Assembly (NCBI GenBank): GCA_042219835.1
Contig: JBHJMN010000007.1
Span: 1-64,000, forward strand
Direction: 5' to 3'
Length of the DNA stretch: 64,000 nt
Origin: Paenibacillus_G elgii_A
GTDB taxonomy: Bacteria > Bacillota > Bacilli > Paenibacillales > NBRC-103111
Shown here: one piece after another, positions 16,218 to 24,785 of the stretch
How the letters are laid out: every line of letters begins with the position of its first letter
How positions within the stretch are numbered: position 1 is the first letter of the stretch
Position numbers and translations under genes: made by a program
The notes under the pieces: generated by a model
Told to the model about the DNA's origin: nothing
Database searches by the model: none
Seen by the model: the letters and a program-made list of their open reading frames with translations, nothing else

Positions 16218-17131
16218 TGTCTTCGAATAGCAAGGCTGACTCTAAATTCAAATCCGGTTTTGTGGCGATTATCGGACGGCCGAACGTCGGCAAATCGACG
16301 TTGATGAACCAGGTGATCGGCCAAAAGATCGCCATTATGTCCGATAAGCCGCAGACGACCCGGAACAAAATTCACGGCGTCTATACGACCGACCAGGCGC
16401 AGATCGTCTTTTTGGATACGCCCGGCATTCACAAGCCGCAATCGAAGCTCGGCGACTATATGATCAGAGCGGCTGAAGGCGCGCTTAACGAAGTCGACGC
16501 GATCCTGTTTTTGATCGATGTGGCCGAAGGCTTGGGCGGTGGGGACCGGTACATTATCGAGACGCTGAAAAAGGTGAAAACGCCGGTCATTCTGGTGATG
16601 AACAAAATCGACCAGATTCACCCGGAAGCGCTCCTGTCGGTCATTACGACCTACAAGGATTTGTACCCGTTTGCCGAAATTGTGCCGATCTCGGCGATGC
16701 ACGGCAATAACGTCAATACGCTTTTGGAGCAGGTCATCAAATTTTTGCCGGAAGGACCGCAGTATTACCCGGCGGATCAAGTGACGGACCATCCGGAACA
16801 ATTCGTGTGCGCGGAGCTGATTCGGGAGAAAATCCTGCATCTGACCCGGGAGGAAATTCCCCACTCGATCGCGGTTTCCATTGAAGACATGCGCGTGGAG
16901 GCAAATGGTGTTGTTCATATCTCGGCTGTCATTTACGTCGAGCGCGACTCGCAGAAGGGTATCATTATCGGCAAAAAGGGTGCGCTGCTAAAAGAAATCG
17001 GACAAAAAGCGCGGGCCGATATCGAAGCGCTTCTCGGTTCGAAGACGTTCCTAGAGTTGTGGGTCAAAGTGAAGAAGGACTGGCGCAATCAGGACCGGGT
17101 TTTGCGGGATCTCGGCTTCCGGCATGAGTAA
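16217..17131 (+). CDS. era: GTPase Era
   Basis: The 304-residue protein has G1 GRPNVGKST, G3 DTPGIH and G4 NKID motifs in the N-terminal GTPase domain. The C-terminal KH domain carries GIIIGKKGALLKEIG. Era binds the 3' end of 16S rRNA during 30S assembly, which fits its neighbours ybeY and yqzL. The ATG overlaps the cdd stop. Confidence 0.97.
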   Translation: MSSNSKADSKFKSGFVAIIGRPNVGKSTLMNQVIGQKIAIMSDKPQTTRNKIHGVYTTDQAQIVFLDTPGIHKPQSKLGDYMIRAAEGALNEVDAILFLIDVAEGLGGGDRYIIETLKKVKTPVILVMNKIDQIHPEALLSVITTYKDLYPFAEIVPISAMHGNNVNTLLEQVIKFLPEGPQYYPADQVTDHPEQFVCAELIREKILHLTREEIPHSIAVSIEDMRVEANGVVHISAVIYVERDSQKGIIIGKKGALLKEIGQKARADIEALLGSKTFLELWVKVKKDWRNQDRVLRDLGFRHE

Positions 17132-17291
17132 TCCGGCGTTCCGGCCTGTTTCAATCAGGTTTCGCCGCGTTTAATCAACATACTATGCAAAGAATACATG
17201 GCAGTTTTTGCAGAGCATACTTCGCATCGGATCGATCCATCCTAATCCTAGAAACAGGTTGTTAGTCATGTCATCAAGGGGAGGATGTGCC

Positions 17292-17435
17292 ATGAAAGAC
17301 TTTTCGTGGAAGTACTTTTCAATGACTGGAGATGTGGATGCTTACCTGCTATACAAAGAAGTGAATACCCGGGACGGGGACGAGGCGGAGCCGGAAGAAG
17401 AGGACGCCTTGGACGCTTCCGATTGGGTACAGTAA
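17292..17435 (+). CDS. yqzL: YqzL family small protein
   Basis: This 47-residue protein begins MKDFSWKYFSMTGDVDAYLLY, the conserved block of YqzL, and ends with an acidic tail (EAEPEEEDALDASDW). It sits between era and recO exactly as in B. subtilis. I chose ATG 17292 because GGGGAGGAT lies upstream and the conserved block begins there. Function is unknown. Confidence 0.88.
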   Translation: MKDFSWKYFSMTGDVDAYLLYKEVNTRDGDEAEPEEEDALDASDWVQ

Positions 17436-17452
17436 GTTTCGCCCAATATCAG

Positions 17453-17469
17453 GTTACCGGTGCGGTAAC
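17453..17469 (+). promoter_or_regulatory. Small perfect hairpin in the recO leader
   Basis: GTTACCG-GTG-CGGTAAC is a perfect 7-bp stem with a 3-base loop, ending 18 bases before the recO start. It has no T tail, so it is not a terminator. It could shape translation initiation or be chance. Confidence 0.35.
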
Positions 17470-17487
17470 GCAGGGAGAGGCTGTAAG

Positions 17488-18234
17488 GTGCAGTACAGAG
17501 TTCAAGGTATCGTCATCCGAAGCATGGACTATGGGGAAGGCAACAAAATTATTACGCTGTTTACCCGGGAACACGGAAAGCTGAGCGTCGTGGCCCGGGG
17601 CGCCAAAAAAGTGAAGAGCCGCTACGGGTCTTCCGCCCAGCTGTTTACGTGCGGCGACTACTTGTTTTTCAAATCCGGGCAGCTCGGCACGCTGAATCAT
17701 GCGGAAATTGTCGAGCCTTTTCATAAAATAAGGGAAGATTTGGACAAGGCTGCCCATGCTTCCTATTTGTCGGAGCTGACCGACCGGATGTTGGGCGATC
17801 AAGAGGGTCAGCCTTTTTTATACGATCAGCTGAAAGCCAGCTTGCAAGCGATCCAGGAAGATAAGGATCTGCAGATTATCGACCACCTGTACGAAATGAA
17901 AATGTTCGTCCTGGCCGGATATACGCCCGAGTTGGAGCAATGTATCGTTTGCCGCGAGAATGCGGAACCGTTTGCCATAAGCGTCGGCATGGGCGGAATG
18001 CTCTGCGAGCGCTGCAAGCTGCGAGACCCGCAGGCGATCCCGCTGACGCCCGGGGTATACAAGCTGCTGAGGTTGTTCATACAAATGGATGTGCGCCGGC
18101 TCGGTCAAATCGACGTGAAACCGCAGACGAAACAGCTGCTAAAGACGATTCTACGGGCCTACTTCGATACGCATGTCGGACTGAAGCTGAAATCGCGAGA
18201 TTTTTTGGATCAAATGGACAAATACGGAGTATAG
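17488..18234 (+). CDS. recO: DNA repair protein RecO
   Basis: The 248-residue protein has the N-terminal OB-fold (YRVQGIVIRSMDYGEGNKII), a helical region and the zinc finger CIVC...CERC at about residues 152-175. RecO works with RecF and RecR to load RecA on gapped DNA. It starts with GTG 17488 behind GGGAGAGG. A strong promoter begins right after the stop, so this marks the end of the era operon. Confidence 0.95.
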   Translation: MQYRVQGIVIRSMDYGEGNKIITLFTREHGKLSVVARGAKKVKSRYGSSAQLFTCGDYLFFKSGQLGTLNHAEIVEPFHKIREDLDKAAHASYLSELTDRMLGDQEGQPFLYDQLKASLQAIQEDKDLQIIDHLYEMKMFVLAGYTPELEQCIVCRENAEPFAISVGMGGMLCERCKLRDPQAIPLTPGVYKLLRLFIQMDVRRLGQIDVKPQTKQLLKTILRAYFDTHVGLKLKSRDFLDQMDKYGV

Positions 18235-18242
18235 CTAAAAAA

Positions 18243-18271
18243 TTGACATGTTTTTACCGGAATGCTATTAT
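18243..18271 (+). promoter_or_regulatory. Sigma-A promoter downstream of recO
   Basis: TTGACA (18243-18248), a 17-base spacer and TATTAT (18266-18271). Transcription would start near 18278 and meet the terminator at 18336-18341. Confidence 0.75.
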
Positions 18272-18283
18272 AATATGATATAT

Positions 18284-18341
18284 CCGCTAGAAAACCTCTT
18301 GTTAACGAAGTCTGAGCACGACTTTGTCAGCGGGGTTTTTT
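18284..18341 (+). terminator. Terminator-like structure closing a very short transcript
   Basis: The outer arms CCGCT/AGCGG (18284-18288/18329-18333) enclose ACGAAGTC (18305-18312) pairing with GACTTTGT (18320-18327), followed by GGGTTTTTT. It lies directly after a strong promoter. This gives either a roughly 60-base RNA or an attenuated leader. Confidence 0.65.
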
Positions 18342-18428
18342 GCTGTCCGAGAAGAGAAGCCTTTTTCTGGGGCGGAGCATTTAACTGAAGTATTGAAACA
18401 TTTTTTCTATTGCAACGTAGTGTAATTG

Positions 18429-18462
18429 AAAGGCCGATCTTTTCCTAATGATCGGCCTTTGT
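18429..18462. terminator. Bidirectional hairpin terminator
   Basis: AAAGGCCGATC, a 10-base loop and GATCGGCCTTT form a perfect 11-bp stem. The T tail on the plus strand is short (TTTGTTG). Confidence 0.65.
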
Positions 18463-18627
18463 TGCAGCCTGACAAGAGGGACTTGGCCAAAATCTAACGT
18501 GCCGAGGAACCGCGAACGGTCGTAAATGCACACGAAGCTGCGAAATTTGTGCGCAGATTGTACGGAAACCAGGGAACAGCATCATAGCTCATCTCTGTAA
18601 AAAAGCCAGGACGAAAGGCGGGTTCGC

Positions 18628-19440
18628 ATGGAACGGACGGTTAAGCCGGTAGTGTTTGTAGCATCGGATTCGGCGGGGGAAACGGGAGAAGCGGTAGTTC
18701 GGGCGGCAGCCGTGCAGTTTCATCCCCAGCAGGTGGATATTCGCCGGATGCCTTTCCTGACTGATCCGTCGGATATCGATCGGATGATCCGGACGGTAAT
18801 TGAGCGCAGCGGCGCGATCGTTTTTACGCTCGTCATTCCCGAGCTGCGGGATTATTTGATCGAACAGGCGGAGCGCTACAGGATTCCTTACATCGATCTG
18901 CTCGGTCCGATCATACGGACACTGGAGCAAACGCTGCATCAGGAGGCAAGGCACCAGCCGGGCATGATTCACAAGCTGGACGAAGATTATTTCAAGAAAG
19001 TGGAAGCTGTCGAGTTTGCCGTCAAGTATGACGACGGCCGGGATTTTAACGGGATTTTGCAGGCGGACATCGTACTTGTCGGGGTATCCCGCACGTCGAA
19101 GACCCCGCTGTCCATGTATCTTGCACACAAGAAATTCAAGGTGGCCAACGTGCCGCTTGTCCCGGAAATTCAGCCTCCCGAGCAGCTGTTTACGGTGTCC
19201 GGGAAGAAGATCGTCGGTCTGCGGATCGACCCGGTCAAGCTGAATGTCATCCGTACCGAACGGCTTAAGACGCTGGGTCTGCCGGGCAATGCTACTTACG
19301 CAAACACGGAACGGATTCACGTGGAATTGGAGTACGCGGATAAGATTATGAAAAAAATCGGCTGTACGGTGATCGACGTCTCGAATAAGGCGGTCGAAGA
19401 AACGGCCAGCATCATCATCGATATGTACCGTTCGCGATAG
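18628..19440 (+). CDS. yqfL: Pyruvate, phosphate dikinase regulatory protein family (YqfL/PpsR)
   Basis: The 270-residue protein is a bifunctional ADP-dependent Ser/Thr kinase and pyrophosphorylase that switches PPDK or PEP synthase on and off. It opens with VVFVASDSAGETGEAVVRAA and has the P-loop GVSRTSKTPLSMYLA. In B. subtilis the orthologue YqfL affects CcpN-linked gluconeogenesis. The ccpN gene that usually precedes it is missing here. The ATG at 18628 has AGGACGAAAGG upstream. Confidence 0.92.
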   Translation: MERTVKPVVFVASDSAGETGEAVVRAAAVQFHPQQVDIRRMPFLTDPSDIDRMIRTVIERSGAIVFTLVIPELRDYLIEQAERYRIPYIDLLGPIIRTLEQTLHQEARHQPGMIHKLDEDYFKKVEAVEFAVKYDDGRDFNGILQADIVLVGVSRTSKTPLSMYLAHKKFKVANVPLVPEIQPPEQLFTVSGKKIVGLRIDPVKLNVIRTERLKTLGLPGNATYANTERIHVELEYADKIMKKIGCTVIDVSNKAVEETASIIIDMYRSR

Positions 19441-19541
19441 CGGTCTATTTTGAGGGAAGGAAGCAGGATTTTTTATCCTTTCATCGTATATAATATTACG
19501 GTAATGCTTTCAGTCTTGAATTTCACAGTCGGCGGGGAATT

Positions 19542-20003
19542 ATGACGTATAAAATTGTAGTAGATGCCGACGCATGCCCGGTGAAGACGGAAATTGCGCA
19601 AACGGCATTACATTTCGGAATCCCGGTGCTAATGGTCGCCTCGTTCGATCACCGGCTGCAGCCGATGGACGGCGTCGATATCGTTCAAGTAGACCGGTCG
19701 GATCAGTCGGTAGACCTGTATATCGTCAATGGCATCGCGCCCGGAGATGTGCTGGTCACGCAGGATTTCGGACTGGCCGCTTTGGCGCTTGGCAAAAAAG
19801 CGCTGGCTCTGTCGAATCGCGGCCAGATCTACAATGAACGGACGATTGACTTTTTGCTGGAACGAAGGCACGAGCAAGCGAAACAGCGCCGCGGAGGCAA
19901 GCATACGAAAGGTCCTAAAGCGTTTACCGACGAGGATCGCCAAGCCTTTCTACAAACTTTGACAAAAGTTTTGTCGGGCTTGCAGGAGAATCGGGCAGAG
20001 TAG
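19542..20003 (+). CDS. yqxD: YaiI/YqxD family protein (UPF0178)
   Basis: The 153-residue protein begins with the family motif IVVDADACPVK and continues with DLYIVNGIAPGDVLVTQDFGLA in the middle. It is a PIN/NYN-like fold with acidic residues placed as in nucleases. Biochemical function is unproven. It lies between ppsR and dnaG as in B. subtilis. A basic stretch (KQRRGGKHTKG) near the C-terminus may bind nucleic acid. Confidence 0.9.
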   Translation: MTYKIVVDADACPVKTEIAQTALHFGIPVLMVASFDHRLQPMDGVDIVQVDRSDQSVDLYIVNGIAPGDVLVTQDFGLAALALGKKALALSNRGQIYNERTIDFLLERRHEQAKQRRGGKHTKGPKAFTDEDRQAFLQTLTKVLSGLQENRAE

Positions 20004-20043
20004 CGAATACCTATACGTGTTAATTTGAATGAAGGTGGATAGG

Positions 20044-21879
20044 ATGAGTAACGGACGCATTCCCGAGCAAGTCATCGACGCGGTCTTGAAAGCCCACGAT
20101 ATTGTCGAAGTCGTCGGAAGGCACGTTCATTTGACGAAGCAGGGACATTACCTCAAAGGTCTATGTCCTTTTCATTCAGAGAAGACACCTTCCTTTACCG
20201 TCACGCCAGAAAAGCAGATTTATCACTGCTTCGGCTGTGGGGCGGGCGGGAACGCCATCCGGTTCGTTTCGGAAGTCGAAGGGTTGTCTTTCGGTCAGGC
20301 GGTCCGCAAATTAGCCGATGAAGCGAAGCTCGATATCGGACTCGGGCTGCAGCAAGGCCAAGCCGATACAAAGGAGCACGCAGACCGGGCGAAACTGATC
20401 GAAGCTCATGAGCTTGCCGGCAAGTTGTACGAATATCTTCTGCACAACACCGAGCAGGGCAAAGAAGCGAAGCAGTATTTGCACGCTCGGGGAATGACCG
20501 ATAAGCTGATCGAAACGTTCGGCATCGGCTATGCGCCATCACGCTGGGATACGCTGACGAATCTGCTGGATAAGAAGCAGTTTCCGCTGTCCCTGGTGGA
20601 GCAAGGTGGGCTGATCTCGGCGAAGCAGGACGGAAGCGGGTATGTCGACAAATTTCGCGACCGCGTCATGTTTCCGATTCGCGATGGGAAAGGGCAGATC
20701 ATCGCCTTCGGAGGAAGAGCGATGGGCGACGTACAGCCCAAATATTTAAACAGTCCGGAATCGATGCTCTTCCATAAGAGCCGTACGCTGTACAATCTGC
20801 ATGCCGCCAGACCCCAAATCCGCAAAAGCCAGGAACTCGTATTGTTCGAGGGCTATATGGATGTCATTCGCGCTTGGGAGGCCGGGGTGCACAACGGCAT
20901 CGCGACCATGGGAACGGCGCTGACACCGGAGCATACGGAATCGATTCGGCGTCTTGCGGAACGAGTGGTCATCGCTTACGACGGGGACCATGCTGGACAA
21001 TCCGCAGCCTATAAAAGCATCCCGATTCTGGAAAATGCAGGGTGCCATGTAAGAATTGCTATGCTGCCGAACGGGATGGACCCGGACGAATATATTTCCG
21101 CTCACGGTTCTGAACGATTTGTACGGGAGGTTATCGAAACCGCCGTACCGTCGATCAAATATAAACTTTTTTATTATCGTAAAAATTATAAACTGCAGGA
21201 GGATGGAGAAAAGCTTCGCTATATTCAACAAGCGCTCCGCTTGATCGCAGGACTGACTTCACCCATTGAGAGAGAGCACTATGTGAGAGAGCTTTGTTCC
21301 GAATTTCACCTAACGTTTGAATCCGCGATGCAAAATCTGAACGAGATCAGGCTCCAAGCCGAAAAAAAGGACCGTTCCGGGGATAATAAAGACAATTCGT
21401 GGAATAATGTTATGAATGACGGAAGGCTTCGAGCGCAACCCCCTTCGATGGTCCCTGCCTATCAGAATGCAGAGCGTCAACTGCTTGCCGTCATGATGTT
21501 GGACCGGGACATATCCGGTTATGTCGAGCGTCAGCTGGGAGACGGGTTCAACATGGAAGCTCACGCGGCGATTGCCGCTTACTTGTACGCCTACTACGCA
21601 CAAGGATTCGAGCCCAACGCCAGCACGTTCATCGGCATGCTGCAGGATGACAAGCTTGAGAGCTTGGCTAGCTCCTTAACCTTAATAGACAATCGCAGCG
21701 GTATTAACGATGCCGTGATCGACGATTATATCCGGCAAATCAAGAAGTACCCGCTCTTGCAGACATTGGAACGAAAAAGAGAAGAAATCAAGCAAGCAGA
21801 ACGTTTGGGTGATATTCCCAAAGCCCTGCAACTAGGCAGTGAGATTATATCCTTGGAAAAGCAGTTGAAATCATCCTGA
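20044..21879 (+). CDS. dnaG: DNA primase
   Basis: The 611-residue primase makes RNA primers for replication. It has the N-terminal zinc finger CPFH...CFGC (about residues 38-62), the TOPRIM catalytic core with EGYMDV and YDGDHAG, and a C-terminal DnaB-helicase binding region. ATG 20044 has GAAGGTGG upstream; an in-frame ATG at 20029 overlaps that purine run and is less likely. It is followed by sigA, the conserved macromolecular-synthesis order. Confidence 0.96.
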   Translation: MSNGRIPEQVIDAVLKAHDIVEVVGRHVHLTKQGHYLKGLCPFHSEKTPSFTVTPEKQIYHCFGCGAGGNAIRFVSEVEGLSFGQAVRKLADEAKLDIGLGLQQGQADTKEHADRAKLIEAHELAGKLYEYLLHNTEQGKEAKQYLHARGMTDKLIETFGIGYAPSRWDTLTNLLDKKQFPLSLVEQGGLISAKQDGSGYVDKFRDRVMFPIRDGKGQIIAFGGRAMGDVQPKYLNSPESMLFHKSRTLYNLHAARPQIRKSQELVLFEGYMDVIRAWEAGVHNGIATMGTALTPEHTESIRRLAERVVIAYDGDHAGQSAAYKSIPILENAGCHVRIAMLPNGMDPDEYISAHGSERFVREVIETAVPSIKYKLFYYRKNYKLQEDGEKLRYIQQALRLIAGLTSPIEREHYVRELCSEFHLTFESAMQNLNEIRLQAEKKDRSGDNKDNSWNNVMNDGRLRAQPPSMVPAYQNAERQLLAVMMLDRDISGYVERQLGDGFNMEAHAAIAAYLYAYYAQGFEPNASTFIGMLQDDKLESLASSLTLIDNRSGINDAVIDDYIRQIKKYPLLQTLERKREEIKQAERLGDIPKALQLGSEIISLEKQLKSS

Positions 21880-21929
21880 TTCGTCTTGACCGATACCGGG
21901 GTGTATTCCAGGGAGGAGGGAGTTGGATT

Positions 21930-23048
21930 ATGGCGAACGATCAACGTACGGAACTAGAGACAGAGTTGACGCTCGAACAAGTAAAAGAACAGTTGATCGA
22001 ACAAGGCAAGAAACGTTCGGCAATTACGTACAAAGAAATTATGGAGAAGCTCGCGCCGTTCGATCAGGACCCGGAGCAAATCGATGAATTTTTTGAGCAA
22101 ATTCAAGAGATGGGGATTGATGTCGGAAACGAATCGGACGATGACAATGAACTGACTCCGATGGAGCATGAACACGACGAGTTCCATTTTGACGATGATT
22201 TGTCCTTGCCGCCCGGCATTAAGATCAATGATCCAGTACGGATGTATTTGAAGGAGATCGGCCGGGTTCCGCTGCTGTCCGCTGAGGACGAGATCGATTT
22301 GGCGAAACGGATCGAACAAGGAGATGAGGAAGCGAAACGCCGTTTGGCGGAAGCGAACCTGCGTCTGGTCGTCAGTATCGCCAAGCGGTATGTCGGCCGG
22401 GGGATGCTGTTCCTCGATTTGATCCAGGAAGGAAATATGGGATTGATCAAAGCGGTGGAGAAATTCGACCATATCAAAGGCTTCAAATTTAGTACGTATG
22501 CCACGTGGTGGATTCGTCAAGCCATTACGCGTGCGATTGCCGACCAAGCGCGTACGATCCGGATTCCGGTGCATATGGTGGAAACGATCAACAAGCTGAT
22601 CCGGGTATCCCGTCAACTGCTGCAGGAGCTGGGGCGCGAACCTACGCCGGAGGAAATTGCGAAGGAAATGGATCTCAGTACGGACAAAGTGCGTGAGATT
22701 ATGAAAATCGCGCAAGAACCCGTATCGCTCGAAACGCCGATCGGCGAGGAAGACGATTCGCACCTCGGAGATTTTATCGAAGATCAGGAAGCGCTGGCTC
22801 CGGCGGATGCCGCAGCTTACGAGCTGCTCAAGGAGCAGTTGGAAGATGTCCTCGATACGTTGACGGAGCGCGAGGAAAACGTGCTTCGGCTACGCTTCGG
22901 ACTCGACGACGGCCGGACGCGGACGCTGGAGGAAGTCGGTAAAGTATTCGGGGTTACCCGGGAACGGATTCGCCAGATCGAAGCCAAGGCGCTGCGCAAG
23001 CTTCGCCATCCGAGCCGCAGCAAACGGTTGAAAGATTTTCTTGAATAA
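21930..23048 (+). CDS. sigA: Primary sigma factor SigA (RpoD)
   Basis: The 372-residue protein is the housekeeping sigma factor. Region 1.1 is acidic. Region 2 includes the -10 reading motif GFKFSTYATWWIRQAI; region 4 includes VTRERIRQIEAKALRKLRHP for the -35 element. The length fits Bacillales SigA. The ATG at 21930 has GGGAGGAGGGAG upstream. The consensus promoters seen in this window match this factor. A terminator follows at 23064. Confidence 0.98.
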   Translation: MANDQRTELETELTLEQVKEQLIEQGKKRSAITYKEIMEKLAPFDQDPEQIDEFFEQIQEMGIDVGNESDDDNELTPMEHEHDEFHFDDDLSLPPGIKINDPVRMYLKEIGRVPLLSAEDEIDLAKRIEQGDEEAKRRLAEANLRLVVSIAKRYVGRGMLFLDLIQEGNMGLIKAVEKFDHIKGFKFSTYATWWIRQAITRAIADQARTIRIPVHMVETINKLIRVSRQLLQELGREPTPEEIAKEMDLSTDKVREIMKIAQEPVSLETPIGEEDDSHLGDFIEDQEALAPADAAAYELLKEQLEDVLDTLTEREENVLRLRFGLDDGRTRTLEEVGKVFGVTRERIRQIEAKALRKLRHPSRSKRLKDFLE

Positions 23049-23063
23049 TGAGCTTGTCACCAC

Positions 23064-23099
23064 GACCTTTCCGCCGTCTGCGGGAAGGTCTAATTTTTT
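23064..23099 (+). terminator. Intrinsic terminator after sigA
   Basis: GACCTTTCCGC, a 5-base loop, GCGGGAAGGTC (one mismatch), then TAATTTTTT. Confidence 0.9.
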
Positions 23100-23182
23100 G
23101 CTGGTTCCAAGCCGATGAATGAATTATGTATCATGTATCCCATGAATTAAGCGACGACGGGCTTCGGAGGAGCATTAGGGCT

Positions 23183-24019
23183 ATGGATGATAAAAAGAAA
23201 ATGATTATCCGCGAAATTGAGCATTGGCGGCGAAGCAAGCTGCTGCCTGAGCGGTACTGCGACTTTTTGCTGAATATTTATTTGGAAGACAATCAAGAAA
23301 AACCGAGAAGCTCCGGTGGATTGTTCGGAATTACAGCGTCCAAAATAAGCGACAGCAATTGGAAAATATGGGTTCTTGTTTTGGTTGTCGCATGCGCTTT
23401 TTCTTTTACTGTTCTTCATTTTAACGCTTTTCAATTACCAATGCAAATAGGGGTCTCGCTTTTGTTTCTCGCCTGCTGTTATGGCTATGGAGGGTACAAG
23501 CGGGAAAAGGACCCGATGGGCTCGCAAATTTTGATCGGCATGGCTTCGTTGTTCTTGCTCTTTATCGGGGTTTATCTTATGAAGCTCCACGGGATGCAAT
23601 CGTCCGTTTTCGTCGTTACCTATGTGTTTCTATGCAGCCTGGTGTGGATTGTCACGGGTTTGCTTGCAAGGCACGTTCCGTTCCATCTCGGCGGCTGGGT
23701 GAGCCTCGTATTTTGCTACGGCTGGCTGCTGCATTATCAGCTGGATTCGATCAGTTGGGTTACGCTGGAGCTGAGCTGGGTGCCGCTCAGCATTCTGTTC
23801 TGCTGGATGGGATGGATGGTTCACGAGAAGAGCCGTCATATGGGACTGGTATTCTTTTTGCTTAGCTTGATCGTTTGGTATATGCCTGAATTTTATGGTA
23901 TGCTGTATGCCGAACAGTACGGTGAAATGACGCTGCAATGGATGCTGTTGGTTAAGATTGTGACTGAGGCTTCCTTGTTGTTTATATGGAGAAAAAAATG
24001 GACAGAATGGGTTGTCTGA
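23183..24019 (+). CDS. Polytopic membrane protein, unknown
   Basis: This 278-residue protein has a basic cytosolic N-terminus (about 65 residues, KKKMIIREIEHWRRSKLL) and about eight hydrophobic helices, ending with a short basic tail. I recognise no catalytic motif. It sits between sigA and trmK, where B. subtilis carries the cytochrome c550 gene cccA, but there is no CxxCH haem motif. ATG 23183 has GGAGGAGC upstream. The stop lies 1 base before the trmK start. Confidence 0.7.
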   Translation: MDDKKKMIIREIEHWRRSKLLPERYCDFLLNIYLEDNQEKPRSSGGLFGITASKISDSNWKIWVLVLVVACAFSFTVLHFNAFQLPMQIGVSLLFLACCYGYGGYKREKDPMGSQILIGMASLFLLFIGVYLMKLHGMQSSVFVVTYVFLCSLVWIVTGLLARHVPFHLGGWVSLVFCYGWLLHYQLDSISWVTLELSWVPLSILFCWMGWMVHEKSRHMGLVFFLLSLIVWYMPEFYGMLYAEQYGEMTLQWMLLVKIVTEASLLFIWRKKWTEWVV

Positions 24020-24020
24020 T

Positions 24021-24785
24021 ATGATACGATTATCAAAACGATTGGGTAGAATTGCACAGGAGGTTCCTTCGGGAAGCCGTCTGGCGGACATCGGCTCGGA
24101 CCATGCGCTGCTCCCCGCTTATTTGGCGAAGCAAGGCACGATCGTAAGAGGGATTGCGGGCGAGGTGAATCCCGGTCCGTACGACGCAGCCGTGAAGCAA
24201 GTGCGCGCATCGGGGCTGGAGAACATTATCGACGTCCGGCTGGGCGACGGTCTGGCCGTCATCGCGCCGGGCGAGGCGGATGTCATCACGGTTGCGGGGA
24301 TGGGCGGAGTGCTGATCGCTTCGATTCTGGAAGCCGGAAAGGCAAAGCTGGAAGGCGTGCGTCGCTTGGTGCTTCAGCCGAATGTCGGCGAAGCGGCGGT
24401 CCGGGAATGGCTGCTAAGTAACGGTTGGTTGTTGACCGGTGAGCACATTTTGGAGGAAGACGGAAAAATCTATGAAATTTTGACCGCCGTTCCCGCCTCG
24501 GATTCCGGGGCAGATCCGGAATCGCTGTATGAACCGCGGACTCTGGCAAACGGAATGACCGCTGATCGTTCGGTTCTGCTGAGCATGGGGCCGTATTTGG
24601 TGCGGGAGGCTTCCGCTGTCTGGGCGAAGAAATGGACTTATGAATTGGATAAGCTCCGTAAAATATGCGATAATCTGGCCGGGTCTGAAACGGAAGCGTC
24701 CCGCAGCAAGGAAGCGGAGTTTCGCGCTGAGATGAAACGAATTGAGGAGGTATTAGCCGCATGTACGCCAAAGGCCAAGCCGTAA
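24021..24785 (+). CDS. trmK: tRNA (adenine(22)-N1)-methyltransferase TrmK
   Basis: The 254-residue SAM-dependent enzyme methylates A22 of tRNA. Its SAM site is LADIGSDHALLPAYLA near residue 26, with the family motif VAGMGGVLIASIL and the downstream LVLQPN. I chose ATG 24021, next to the stop of the upstream gene, over the weak TTG at 24012. A 25-base overlap joins it to the Nif3-family gene, as in B. subtilis yqfN-yqfO. Confidence 0.93.
   Translation: MIRLSKRLGRIAQEVPSGSRLADIGSDHALLPAYLAKQGTIVRGIAGEVNPGPYDAAVKQVRASGLENIIDVRLGDGLAVIAPGEADVITVAGMGGVLIASILEAGKAKLEGVRRLVLQPNVGEAAVREWLLSNGWLLTGEHILEEDGKIYEILTAVPASDSGADPESLYEPRTLANGMTADRSVLLSMGPYLVREASAVWAKKWTYELDKLRKICDNLAGSETEASRSKEAEFRAEMKRIEEVLAACTPKAKP

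Larger units (their letters stand above)
18235..18627. other. Long non-coding gap with promoter, two hairpins and terminators
   Basis: No ORF with a recognisable product fits this 393-base gap between recO and ppsR. It holds a promoter (18243-18271), a terminator-like hairpin about 10-65 bases downstream, and a second bidirectional hairpin (18429-18460). In B. subtilis this junction holds glyQ, glyS and ccpN; none is present here. Confidence 0.6.

Noticed and set aside
17132..17291. tRNA or small RNA in the gap between era and yqzL
   Set aside because: No cloverleaf or promoter-terminator pair could be found; only a weak CCTG/CAGG hairpin is present.
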